A stretch of 43,179 nucleotides of DNA from Bacteroidales bacterium (lineage in GTDB: Bacteria > Bacteroidota > Bacteroidia > Bacteroidales > UBA932): contig JAEEIQ010000010.1 in assembly GCA_016281435.1 (NCBI GenBank), positions 1 through 43,179 of the forward strand, read 5' to 3'. The notes under the pieces are model-generated. The model ran no database searches and had not been told where the DNA came from. It saw nothing but the letters and a program-made list of their open reading frames with translations. Positions 9,108 through 17,077 of this stretch are shown here, one piece after another (positions within the stretch are counted from its first letter, which is position 1; every line of letters begins with the position of its first letter). The position numbers and the translations under genes are program-made.

Positions 9108-10003
9108 CGTCCGTAGGCCGGATACTTCGCCGAACTGATTTCTTCGCCGAAAGCGGAACTGCCGAGGAACAGGACTATGAGCAGAAGCGCGCCGGCTAAG
9201 CTCCAGTTGACGACCCCGAGTCCGGCTCCAATGGTGAACACATAGAACGAGACCCATATCCCCTGCTCCGCGAAATAGTTCGGATGCCTGCTGATTCCCC
9301 AGAGACCGGAGGTGTTGAATCCGAGATTGTACGGAGAAGGCAGTTCCTCCAATTTCTTGCCGCCCTTGATCATTGCCCATTTGCGGCTTTGGAAAGCCCA
9401 CTGCTGCTCGTCCGCAACGGTTTCCCACGCAAGGAAGGCCAGCATCAGGGCTGCAGCGAGAACATCGATCACGCCGAATGCTGCATTCGAGCCCATAAGG
9501 ACAAGGGCCGGGAAGGTGATCATAAGCACGAGCGCATTCTGGTAGATGCTGATAAAGAAAAGGTTGAACAACATCCAGACCCAGGGCCTGCCGAATTCCT
9601 TTTTCTTGCGCAGGACGGCCCAGCGGTAATCTTCTTCGCCCTCCCAGAATTTCAGCCTGTACGCACCTTTCCTCGCGAAATTGAAAGTGAGGCGGGCACC
9701 CCACAGGGTCACGAGAACGGCCATGACGACAAGTCGCGCAGACATGCCGCCCTTCGCCGCTATAATCCATACATAGGCGATGGGAAGAAGGCTCCAGAGC
9801 TTGTCCATCTGGCTGTTGTTCCCTGTGGCCTGACCCACGGCGAAGCAGTACAAGGCGCTGCATCCCGTCACGGCAAGAAGGATGCGGAGGGTTGAAAGTT
9901 GGTCCGGACCAAGGGCCGGCCCGACGAAAATGTAGAGCAAGGGACACGCTATGAGCGAAAGTCCGATAAGGGCGGCCATGAGGCCGATGTTCATTTTATT
10001 CAT
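9056..10003 (-). CDS. DUF1295 / steroid 5-alpha-reductase-like membrane protein
   Basis: 315 aa with about seven hydrophobic segments, the first at about residues 5-30. The C-terminal half carries the DUF1295 signature GLWGISRHPNYFAEQGIW, followed by a segment ending in KYPAYGRYCKEVSKFFP. Both are shared with steroid 5-alpha-reductase and isoprenylcysteine methyltransferase-type enzymes, which bind NADPH or SAM and act on lipids. The actual reaction is unknown. The middle part has the EDYRWAVLRKK motif usual in DUF1295. It is the last gene of the run that begins at 15816 and overlaps the S9 peptidase gene by 8 nt. A second ATG three codons in is also possible. Confidence 0.75.
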   Translation of the reverse strand: MNKMNIGLMAALIGLSLIACPLLYIFVGPALGPDQLSTLRILLAVTGCSALYCFAVGQATGNNSQMDKLWSLLPIAYVWIIAAKGGMSARLVVMAVLVTLWGARLTFNFARKGAYRLKFWEGEEDYRWAVLRKKKEFGRPWVWMLFNLFFISIYQNALVLMITFPALVLMGSNAAFGVIDVLAAALMLAFLAWETVADEQQWAFQSRKWAMIKGGKKLEELPSPYNLGFNTSGLWGISRHPNYFAEQGIWVSFYVFTIGAGLGVVNWSLAGALLLIVLFLGSSAFGEEISSAKYPAYGRYCKEVSKFFPGKRFVA

Positions 10004-12107
10004 TGTCTTTAAGATATTTCAGCCAGAAAGCCTTGTCCGCTTCCCAGGAATGAGCCCCCTGGTAGCCGCGATAGCCGTGCATGCCGTCCGGGTAAATCAT
10101 GAGCTCGAACTTGCGCCCCTGTCTCTGGAGTTCATCCACAAGCTGGAGCGTATTCTGGAAATGGACATTGTCGTCACCGGTTCCGTGAGTCAGGCGGAGC
10201 ATGACGGACCCGTCGTCACCCGACCCGTATTTGACAGGATAGGCGGAGACAAGGCCCGTGACGCGGTTCTGATCATAGCCTTCGGGGTTTGCCTGCGGCG
10301 TACGCATGAAACGCTCGGTATAATGCGTGTCATATAGAGCCCAGTCATACACACCTCCGCCGGCTATGCCGTAGTGGAAATAGTCGCTGTGCTCGAAAAG
10401 CAGGCGCACGGTCATCGTGCCGCCGAAGGAAAAACCTTCGACGCCGATCTTCTCCGGAATGACGTATGGCAGGCTCCGGAGCCACTTCGCCCATTCCACG
10501 AAATCAAGGACCTCAGTCTCGCTGAGACGACAGTATAACTGGTCGAGCCCCTCCCTTCCGTTATGTCCGGAAGAGCGGACGTCGGCAACCAGATGGATTA
10601 TGCCGTTCTCCGACCACCACTGGTCCTTCGGTCCCGGAGTCCTCCAACGGTCATAGACATAGGCCGTATTCGGCCCGCCGTAGATTTCGACATGGACGGG
10701 ATACTTCTTCGCAGGGTCGAAATCCTTGGGATAGACTATCTTGCCGGGCACGGTAAGTCCGCAGGACAGTTTCAGCCGCACATCCTGCGGAAGCGCGAAT
10801 TTCGAGAGATCACATCCTTCCTCCTTGATATCCAAGACCTTAGAGCAGGTTCTGGCATAGCGGTCGTTGACGCGGCGTCCCGACCTGCGCGAAGATGAGA
10901 CCGCCGCCCGGGCTTTCCATGCCAGATGCGCGCAGTCGGTCTCATAAAGCCATATCTGCGAAGGGGTCGTGTAGTTCCCAAGCGTACATACGAACCACTT
11001 TCCCTCAGGCGAGAAACTGACCGAGGAGACATCATAGACGGGATTAGTGAGGGCAAGCACTTCCCCCGTCTTTATGTCCAGTGAATAAAGGGCGGATTTC
11101 ACATCCGAATCCCGGTGCGCAGTGAAATACAGCTTCCCGCGTTTTTCATCCAGCCTCAGAAGGCGCGTCCGCCAGTTCCTGCCGCCGGTCAGGCGACGGA
11201 GTTGCCGGCCGTCGTACGACAGGAAATAAATCTGCTGCCAGCCTGTTTCGAATTCCCGGACCATATATAGGCCGTCTCCGGAAAACAGCATGCCCTCTAT
11301 CCAGTCCAGCCAGGTCTTGCTTTCCTCATGATAAACGGGCTTTCGGGATCCATCCTTGACCGAAACGGCATAGAGGTCCAGCTCATTCTGGAGCCTTGGC
11401 TCGCGCGAGACGAAAAGCGACTGTCCGTCCGCGCCCCAGAAAGGGGTGCCGAAATACTGGTCCTCATCTTCATTGAAGTCGGCCCAGACCGTCCCGAAGG
11501 ACCCGATATCGACTATTCCTATGCGTACCTTGGGATTCGGCTCACCTGCCTTCGGATAACGGGTGTTTTTAAGGATACCGTCCTGGCCGGCGGCGGAATA
11601 GATGGGAAACACGGGGACCTGCCCGTTATCGAACCTGTAAAAGGCTATGCGGCGGGAATCCGGAGACCACCAGAATGCGCGGTATCTGGAAGGACGGCCG
11701 AAAATCTCTTCGAAATAAACCCATGAGGCATATCCGTTGAGTATGGTGCCGGAGCCGTCGAAGGTAAGGCGCCTCTGCCCCGTGCCGTCTGCGGAAGCGA
11801 CGTATAGATCGTTGTCCCTGGTAAATGCAATCATCGTGGAATCCGGGGACCAGGCAGGGTTCACCACATCCCCGAGGACATCCGGGAAGGGCCTCATGAC
11901 TCTTTCCGGACTGATTTCCGCATCCACGGCGCGAAGCTGTCCGGCATCGAAGACAAAAGGCGCGGGTGCATCTTTCGAAGATCCGTATGAAAAGCAGATC
12001 CGGCTTTTGTCCAGCCAGCGCCAGGCCGAAGGGAGTATCTTGAAATCAGACGCCTGCACAAGCAGCGCGCACAGGAGGCAGGCTCCGGAAAGAAAGACTT
12101 TTTTCAT
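9996..12107 (-). CDS. S9B family dipeptidyl peptidase (DPP IV-like)
   Basis: 703 aa with a signal peptide (about residues 1-19). A beta-propeller with repeated WSPDS-type blades covers about 25-430 and an alpha/beta hydrolase about 450-703. The triad is visible: Ser560 in GFSFGG, Asp645 in HGTGDDNVH, His677 in PDGMHG. Two adjacent glutamates (133-134, in WVYFEEIFG) match the Glu-Glu motif that anchors the substrate N-terminus in DPP IV. This is an exported exopeptidase that releases dipeptides (or tripeptides, as in prolyl tripeptidyl peptidase) with proline or alanine at P1. The nucleophile motif GFSFGG, rather than GWSYGG, is a mild variation. It overlaps the RecD-like gene by 4 nt (ATGA) upstream. 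Confidence 0.88.
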   Translation of the reverse strand: MKKVFLSGACLLCALLVQASDFKILPSAWRWLDKSRICFSYGSSKDAPAPFVFDAGQLRAVDAEISPERVMRPFPDVLGDVVNPAWSPDSTMIAFTRDNDLYVASADGTGQRRLTFDGSGTILNGYASWVYFEEIFGRPSRYRAFWWSPDSRRIAFYRFDNGQVPVFPIYSAAGQDGILKNTRYPKAGEPNPKVRIGIVDIGSFGTVWADFNEDEDQYFGTPFWGADGQSLFVSREPRLQNELDLYAVSVKDGSRKPVYHEESKTWLDWIEGMLFSGDGLYMVREFETGWQQIYFLSYDGRQLRRLTGGRNWRTRLLRLDEKRGKLYFTAHRDSDVKSALYSLDIKTGEVLALTNPVYDVSSVSFSPEGKWFVCTLGNYTTPSQIWLYETDCAHLAWKARAAVSSSRRSGRRVNDRYARTCSKVLDIKEEGCDLSKFALPQDVRLKLSCGLTVPGKIVYPKDFDPAKKYPVHVEIYGGPNTAYVYDRWRTPGPKDQWWSENGIIHLVADVRSSGHNGREGLDQLYCRLSETEVLDFVEWAKWLRSLPYVIPEKIGVEGFSFGGTMTVRLLFEHSDYFHYGIAGGGVYDWALYDTHYTERFMRTPQANPEGYDQNRVTGLVSAYPVKYGSGDDGSVMLRLTHGTGDDNVHFQNTLQLVDELQRQGRKFELMIYPDGMHGYRGYQGAHSWEADKAFWLKYLKDNE

Positions 12108-13543
12108 TCGAAGAACCGATCTTGGAAGTTAACCAGATATACTTTTTCGACAGCCCGCGTCAGGGCCGTGTAAAGCCATTTCAAGTCATCGACAGTCTGC
12201 TCGTCCATCCAGAACGGGCAATCGATGAAAACGCACTTCCACTGTCCTCCCTGGGACTTATGGCAGGTAATCGCCTCGGCATACTTGAGCTGGAGCGCGT
12301 TGTAGTATTTGTCTTCCCGGACGGCATCGAAACGTTTCTTCTTTGCCGCGATATGGGAATAATCTTCCCAGACACCATTGTAAAGGGCATTTTGCTGCTC
12401 TGGGCTGAGGGCGGCGTACTCGGACGAGAGGGTATCCAGGATTACCTTGGCCTTGAGTATCCTGTCCCCGTAGTCGGGAAAGCGCAGCGTGGCTTCGGCG
12501 AAATGCAAGCCGTATCTTTCTTCGAACCGCCTTATGGACTGGAGATAAGCCATGTCCCCGTTGGCTATGTAATCCAGGCCGTCACTCTCATCCGCGCCCT
12601 CGAACTGGTAACAGTTCTTTACTATCATCAGCTTATCCCCGCGGACGAGCTGCTCTTCGCGGAACTGTACCGTCGACCTGATTCCGAGATTGTACCGGAT
12701 GGCCCGCTTGTTCGAACGCGTCAGGACTATTGTTTCCTCCTCGCCATATCTGCCATAAGCATCCGTAAGCGTCTCTATAAGGGCGTCTCCGCCTATGCGG
12801 CTTATATCGTCGTATGACCCCACGTCCAGCCGGAGCCCCTCGCAAAGGCCGTCCTCCAGGCTTTCGGAAATCATCTTGCGCAGCCTTGTGGCGTTGAACA
12901 ATATGCCCGACTCCTTCTGCTGGCGGACGACGGTGGTCAGGGTGGAGTATGATACGCCACCGAAACCGTCCATGAACTCGCGGGACAGGGCCGGACTGGC
13001 GTCGAGGCCGACCGGAGGAAGCTGGGCGGAATCACCTATCAGGATCAGGCGGCAGCCGACGGCCGAACGCACGAAGGTCACCAGATCCTCCAGAAGATTC
13101 CCGGTGCCGAACTGGGCGACGGACCCACCCTGTACGGCATCGACCCCGATCAGGGAGACCTCATCGACTATATAGAGGGTGTCTTTGGCCTTGTTCGGTG
13201 CAAGGGTAAAGTTCCCGAAGCCGTCGGCCCCGACCGATTTCTGCCTGTAGATATGCTTATGGATAGTACTTGCGCTTTTGCGGGCGAAGCCGGAAAGGAC
13301 CTTTGCGGCCCTGCCTGTCGGGGCGAGAAGCACGGTCGGGACCTTCATCCGGGTCATTACGGAAATCAGGGCGGCCACGGCCGTGGTCTTGCCGGTTCCG
13401 GCATAACCGTTCACAACAAGTATATCCCCGTCGTCTCCCGTGAGGAAGGACGCAAAATCCCGGAAAAGATTGTCCTGGCACGAAGTAGGCTCGAACCCGA
13501 GCGTATCCAGCAAGTCCCTGTACAGGTAATCGGATCTGTCCAT
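12104..13543 (-). CDS. RecD-like superfamily 1 helicase/ATPase
   Basis: 479 aa. Walker A is GYAGTGKTT (residues 46-54), Walker B is LYIVDEVS (123-130), and motif III-like GDSAQLPPVG follows. C-terminal UvrD_C_2-type motifs TCHKSQGGQW and WLYTALTRAVEKVYLV are present. This is the arrangement of RecD/RecD2/Dda-type 5'-3' DNA helicases, but without the N-terminal domains of RecD2 and with no RecB or RecC nearby. It probably acts alone on single-stranded DNA ends or stalled forks. The gene sits in the middle of an operon with trkH (3-nt gap) and a secreted peptidase, so context says little about its function. Auto-annotation as exodeoxyribonuclease V alpha would overstate the evidence. Confidence 0.8.
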   Translation of the reverse strand: MDRSDYLYRDLLDTLGFEPTSCQDNLFRDFASFLTGDDGDILVVNGYAGTGKTTAVAALISVMTRMKVPTVLLAPTGRAAKVLSGFARKSASTIHKHIYRQKSVGADGFGNFTLAPNKAKDTLYIVDEVSLIGVDAVQGGSVAQFGTGNLLEDLVTFVRSAVGCRLILIGDSAQLPPVGLDASPALSREFMDGFGGVSYSTLTTVVRQQKESGILFNATRLRKMISESLEDGLCEGLRLDVGSYDDISRIGGDALIETLTDAYGRYGEEETIVLTRSNKRAIRYNLGIRSTVQFREEQLVRGDKLMIVKNCYQFEGADESDGLDYIANGDMAYLQSIRRFEERYGLHFAEATLRFPDYGDRILKAKVILDTLSSEYAALSPEQQNALYNGVWEDYSHIAAKKKRFDAVREDKYYNALQLKYAEAITCHKSQGGQWKCVFIDCPFWMDEQTVDDLKWLYTALTRAVEKVYLVNFQDRFFE

Positions 13544-13546
13544 CTC

Positions 13547-15007
13547 TTATCTGCGCCTGCCTGAGCGGTCGAAAATCATGGCGAAAACCGCCAGGACCGG
13601 ATATATCTCGATACGTCCGAGGAACATGTCGAAGGTGAACAGGAACTTCGCCCCCGAAGGCACGCAGTTGAAATTGCCCATGAAACCGAGTTCGCGGATT
13701 GCGGGGCCTATGTTGCCAAGTGACGAAACCGACGCGGCGAAACTGCTGTGGTCGTTGACTCCCAAGGCCTTGGCAAGCAGGACGGAGAAGGCGAGGACGA
13801 TGCAATATAGCGCTATGTAAAGGATATGGGGATATACCTCTTCGTCGCGGAGCACCCTGCTTCCGAGCTTGATCTCCCCTATCGAGGAAGGATGCAGGAT
13901 CCTGGCCACCCGGCGACCGACGCACTTGAACAGTACGAGGACACGGTCACTCTTCACTCCGCCAGTCGTGGACCCGGCGCAGCCGCACATCACGGCCATC
14001 ATCATCAGCAGCAACCCCGGGAACAAGGGCCAGTCGGCGTTGTCCACGATGCCGAAGCCCGTAGTCGAGGCTACGCAGAAAGTCTGGAAAAACCCGTAGC
14101 GGAATGCATCCGGCCAGCTCTGGGCCGCTCCCTCGAGACGCAGAGACATGCTGACAAAGACGGAAACCGTTATAAGCGCTGCCGTATAGAACTTAAGCAC
14201 AGGATTGTTCAGGGGCCTCAGGGACCCTGTGGCGAAAGCAAGGAAAACAAGGCCGAAATGAAGGGTCGAAAGATACATGAAGATCATTGTCAGTATTTCT
14301 ATGACCCTTGAGTCGAATGCGGCAATCGAGAGGTTTTTCGTGCTGAATCCTCCCGTAGCGCAGACGCTGAACGCATGGCAGACGGCGTCGAAGGCGCCCA
14401 TACCGGCTATCCAGTATGAAATGAAGGCAAGGACGAAAATGCCGATATAGACATATGCGAAGATCGCGACCGTCTTATTGGCCCTCGTGGCATAACCGCC
14501 CTTGGAAAGGGAAGACAGTTCCATGTTCGTCAGGCGCATCCTGATGGAACTGGTGTTCGGGATGACGAGCAGAAGGAAAACCACGACTCCCAAGCCTCCT
14601 ATGAAATGCGTGGCGCTTCTCCAGAACAGCAGACTCCGTGGAAGGGCTTCTATGTCCTCGAGTATGGTGGATCCAGTCGTGGTGAAGCCGGACACGCTCT
14701 CGAACCAGGCATTGTCGACGGTGAACGGTCCGCCCCACAGGGCATATGGAAGCATCCCGAAAATGAACGACAGCATCCAGGAAAGGAAAATGATCATATA
14801 TCCTTCCTTCAGGGTGATGTCCGAGGAACGCCTGACGAAGATAAAGGGGAAGGAACCGACGAGGAAAGTAATCAGGAAGCTGATGGAAAGGGGCGCCAGG
14901 GCGCTGTCATGGCCGTTCAGCAGGGAAACGACAACTGACAGGAACATGAAGAGGGCGCTGACCAGCAGGGCCGCGCCGACGTTGCGGCTAATTGTCCTCC
15001 AGTTCAT
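13547..15007 (-). CDS. trkH: Trk-type potassium uptake protein TrkH
   Basis: 486 aa polytopic inner-membrane protein of the Trk/Ktr/HKT superfamily. The four selectivity-filter loops are recognisable: TTTGST, CATGGFS, STTGFG and LGNIGP, each followed by a hydrophobic helix. The third repeat is preceded by a long hydrophobic region and the CGCAGSTTGGVKSDR segment that is typical of TrkH. It imports K+ (or Na+) down the membrane potential and normally needs the cytosolic NAD-binding partner TrkA, which is not in this window. It starts inside the last codons of the upstream HAMP protein gene (4-nt overlap), which suggests a functional link with that sensor-like protein. Confidence 0.92.
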   Translation of the reverse strand: MNWRTISRNVGAALLVSALFMFLSVVVSLLNGHDSALAPLSISFLITFLVGSFPFIFVRRSSDITLKEGYMIIFLSWMLSFIFGMLPYALWGGPFTVDNAWFESVSGFTTTGSTILEDIEALPRSLLFWRSATHFIGGLGVVVFLLLVIPNTSSIRMRLTNMELSSLSKGGYATRANKTVAIFAYVYIGIFVLAFISYWIAGMGAFDAVCHAFSVCATGGFSTKNLSIAAFDSRVIEILTMIFMYLSTLHFGLVFLAFATGSLRPLNNPVLKFYTAALITVSVFVSMSLRLEGAAQSWPDAFRYGFFQTFCVASTTGFGIVDNADWPLFPGLLLMMMAVMCGCAGSTTGGVKSDRVLVLFKCVGRRVARILHPSSIGEIKLGSRVLRDEEVYPHILYIALYCIVLAFSVLLAKALGVNDHSSFAASVSSLGNIGPAIRELGFMGNFNCVPSGAKFLFTFDMFLGRIEIYPVLAVFAMIFDRSGRRR

Positions 15008-15816
15008 CCTTTCTGCTCCTTGCCCTTCAGGATATTGATGCGCTGCTTGAGCTGCCTGTTCTCGACCGTAAGGTCATATATGGAATTGTTCAGTTCGGAC
15101 AGCTGGTCGTCCCCCTCGAAGGTGAAATTGTATTTCTTGCCGTGCGAAAGGAAGGCCTTGAGCGCATCCAGCATCTTGTACAGCGGCTTGACATAATAGA
15201 AAAGAAGGTAGAACAGCAGGAGAAGTACGAGCACCACGCCCACGCCGACGGCGACTATGCCGGGGATGATGCTGCGGTAGAATCCGCTGTCGAAATTCTC
15301 CGAGTTCTGCTTGAGGTCGTTGTAAATCGCGGAAGTCAGGCGGTCGATATCACGGCAGAGCCGGTTGTATCTGGGCTGGAGCCGCTCGAAATACCATGAA
15401 CGCGAATCGATGAAATCCGAAAGGAGCACGTTCTGGAGTTCGAGGGAAGTCAGCATGAACGCGGAGTATGAATACACGACCGAATCAGCGAGGGGAAGGA
15501 TAATCTTGGATGTAAGCGAAGACCGGAGCGAATCACAGTGGGCCATGAAGGACTTCTCGTCGAAATCAGGAAGGCGGACCGACGTCTCGTCCCCGATTAC
15601 GGAAAGGATGTCGAGATTATAGGTCGAGCTGACATCCGAGAGGCGCTGGGCGACGTTCACGCTGTTGATGTTGTCCGCAATGAGCCCCGAGACATAATCG
15701 CTCATGGTCCTGTACTCCATGACGGATATGATGCTGGAAATAAGCAATATTCCAATAATGGAGCTGAATGCCAGGACCAGCTTCGGACGCATGGAATTAA
15801 AAAATGGTGCGGACAT
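15004..15816 (-). CDS. two-TM HAMP protein with no output domain
   Basis: 270 aa from the ATG at 15816; an upstream TTG at 15831 would add five residues, but the ATG fits the promoter distance better. TM1 is about residues 13-33, a mostly helical periplasmic region about 34-182, TM2 about 183-209, and then a HAMP-like helix pair starting with the usual YVKPL (about 210-262). It ends there in a charged tail. The architecture is that of a chemoreceptor or histidine-kinase input module, but no kinase, cyclase or methyl-accepting domain follows and the gene ends cleanly. Its 4-nt overlap with trkH suggests it may modulate or assist the K+ transporter; this is inference. No enzymatic motif is visible. 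Confidence 0.7.
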   Translation of the reverse strand: MSAPFFNSMRPKLVLAFSSIIGILLISSIISVMEYRTMSDYVSGLIADNINSVNVAQRLSDVSSTYNLDILSVIGDETSVRLPDFDEKSFMAHCDSLRSSLTSKIILPLADSVVYSYSAFMLTSLELQNVLLSDFIDSRSWYFERLQPRYNRLCRDIDRLTSAIYNDLKQNSENFDSGFYRSIIPGIVAVGVGVVLVLLLLFYLLFYYVKPLYKMLDALKAFLSHGKKYNFTFEGDDQLSELNNSIYDLTVENRQLKQRINILKGKEQKG

Positions 15817-15841
15817 TTTAAGTTTTTTCAATTTTAACGAA

Positions 15842-15849
15842 CAAATATA
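15842..15849 (-). promoter_or_regulatory. -7 promoter box for the HAMP-trkH operon
   Basis: The minus strand reads TATATTTG (exact TAnnTTTG), 26 nt before the ATG at 15816. This supports that ATG over the TTG at 15831, which would be only 11 nt away. Confidence 0.6.
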
Positions 15850-15861
15850 CGAATTAAATCA

Positions 15862-15869
15862 TATATTTG
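15862..15869 (+). promoter_or_regulatory. -7 promoter box for the ROK gene
   Basis: TATATTTG ends only 6 nt before the A of the ATG at 15875. Transcription from it should start at or within a base or two of the start codon, giving a leaderless or nearly leaderless mRNA. Confidence 0.6.
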
Positions 15870-15874
15870 TTAAC

Positions 15875-17077
15875 ATGAACAAAGACTTCCTATCAGACAG
15901 AGGCGATAAAATATCCTCCACCATGCGCGGCGCGCTGCGCCAATGCATCATAAACGGCAGCAGCAGCATTGCCGATTTCAGCAGGGTCTTGAACATCAGC
16001 GTCCCCACAGCTACGAAAATCGTCGCCGACCTGATAGACTCGGGTTTCCTTCTCGAAGAAGGCAAGCTCGGGACAGCGGGCGGCAGGAAGCCCAGCATCT
16101 TCGGACTGAACTCCTCGGCCGGATATTTCCTCGGAGTGGATGTGGCTCGCCAGCACTTCCACATCGCGGTTACCGATTTCAGAGGCCAGGAAGTCTTGTT
16201 CATCCAGGACATAGCCTTCGTGCTCGAAGCCAACGCTCAGTCGTTCCACAACATGTGCGAGCTCATCAAGGCCGAGGTGACGCGGGCCGGCATCCCGTGG
16301 ACCAAGATCCTTGGCGCCGGGATCAGCCTGTCAGGCCGCGTGAATCCGGAAAAGGGATACAGTTTCTCGTATTTCCTCAGCGACGAACTTCCCATCAAGG
16401 ACCAGTTCGAAAAGGAGCTCAAGCTTCCCGTCAGCCTGGAGAACGATTCCCGTGCGATGACATACGGGGAATATCTCTCGCTCGGAGCGGAAAGCGATCC
16501 GGACATGATATTCATGAACGTAAGTTTCGGCCTCGGCATGGGCATCATCACGGACGGAAGGCTATACTACGGGAGGTCGGGATTCTCCGGGGAGATCGGG
16601 CATTTCCCCCTGCTCAACAACGACATACTCTGCCGTTGCGGCAAGGTGGGCTGTCTCGAGACAGGGGCTTCCGGCCTCGCACTCCAGCGCATCATAACGG
16701 AAAAACTGAAATCCGGACGCCGTTCCTCCCTCTCGCCCCGGTACAAGGAAAAAGGGGAACTGGACCTGGATGACATCCTGAAGGCCGTCGAAGAGGAGGA
16801 CGTTCTGGCCATAGAAGGCGTGGAGCAGATCGGCGAGACTCTCGGCAAGGGCATTGCCGGTATCATAAACATTTTCAACCCTGGGCTTGTCGTCATAGGC
16901 GGACGCCTCACCGTAGGCAAGGACTATCTCATGCTGCCTGTCAAGACCGCTGTCAATAAGTATTCACTGTCGAAGGTCAGCAAAGACACCAAGCTGCGCT
17001 TCTCGCAGCTTGGAAGAAAGGCAGCCTCTATAGGAGACTGCCTTCTCAGCCGTTCGAAAGTTCTCGGGATAATCTGA
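15875..17077 (+). CDS. ROK-family transcriptional regulator (NagC/XylR-like)
   Basis: 400 aa. I start at the ATG at 15875, right after the promoter; the open frame extends further upstream without homology. A winged helix-turn-helix covers about residues 15-65 (SIADFSRVLNISVPTATKIV). A ROK sugar-kinase fold follows with the zinc motif CRCGKVGCLE and the END segment that holds the catalytic base in ROK kinases. The phosphate-binding loop at the start of the fold reads GVDVARQHFHIAVTD and lacks the usual G-G-T pattern, so kinase activity is doubtful and a sugar-sensing repressor is the better reading. Its stop codon abuts the glnS stop codon with no base between. The inducer is unknown; no sugar-utilisation genes lie next to it. 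Confidence 0.85.
   Translation: MNKDFLSDRGDKISSTMRGALRQCIINGSSSIADFSRVLNISVPTATKIVADLIDSGFLLEEGKLGTAGGRKPSIFGLNSSAGYFLGVDVARQHFHIAVTDFRGQEVLFIQDIAFVLEANAQSFHNMCELIKAEVTRAGIPWTKILGAGISLSGRVNPEKGYSFSYFLSDELPIKDQFEKELKLPVSLENDSRAMTYGEYLSLGAESDPDMIFMNVSFGLGMGIITDGRLYYGRSGFSGEIGHFPLLNNDILCRCGKVGCLETGASGLALQRIITEKLKSGRRSSLSPRYKEKGELDLDDILKAVEEEDVLAIEGVEQIGETLGKGIAGIINIFNPGLVVIGGRLTVGKDYLMLPVKTAVNKYSLSKVSKDTKLRFSQLGRKAASIGDCLLSRSKVLGII

Larger units (their letters stand above)
15840..15871. repeat. perfect palindrome forming a divergent promoter
   Basis: AACAAATATA (15840-15849) and TATATTTGTT (15862-15871) are exact reverse complements separated by 12 bp. Each arm contains a TATATTTG -7 box, one facing the HAMP/trkH operon and one facing the ROK gene. 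A ROK regulator could bind such a site, so it may also be an autoregulatory operator (inference). Confidence 0.7.
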
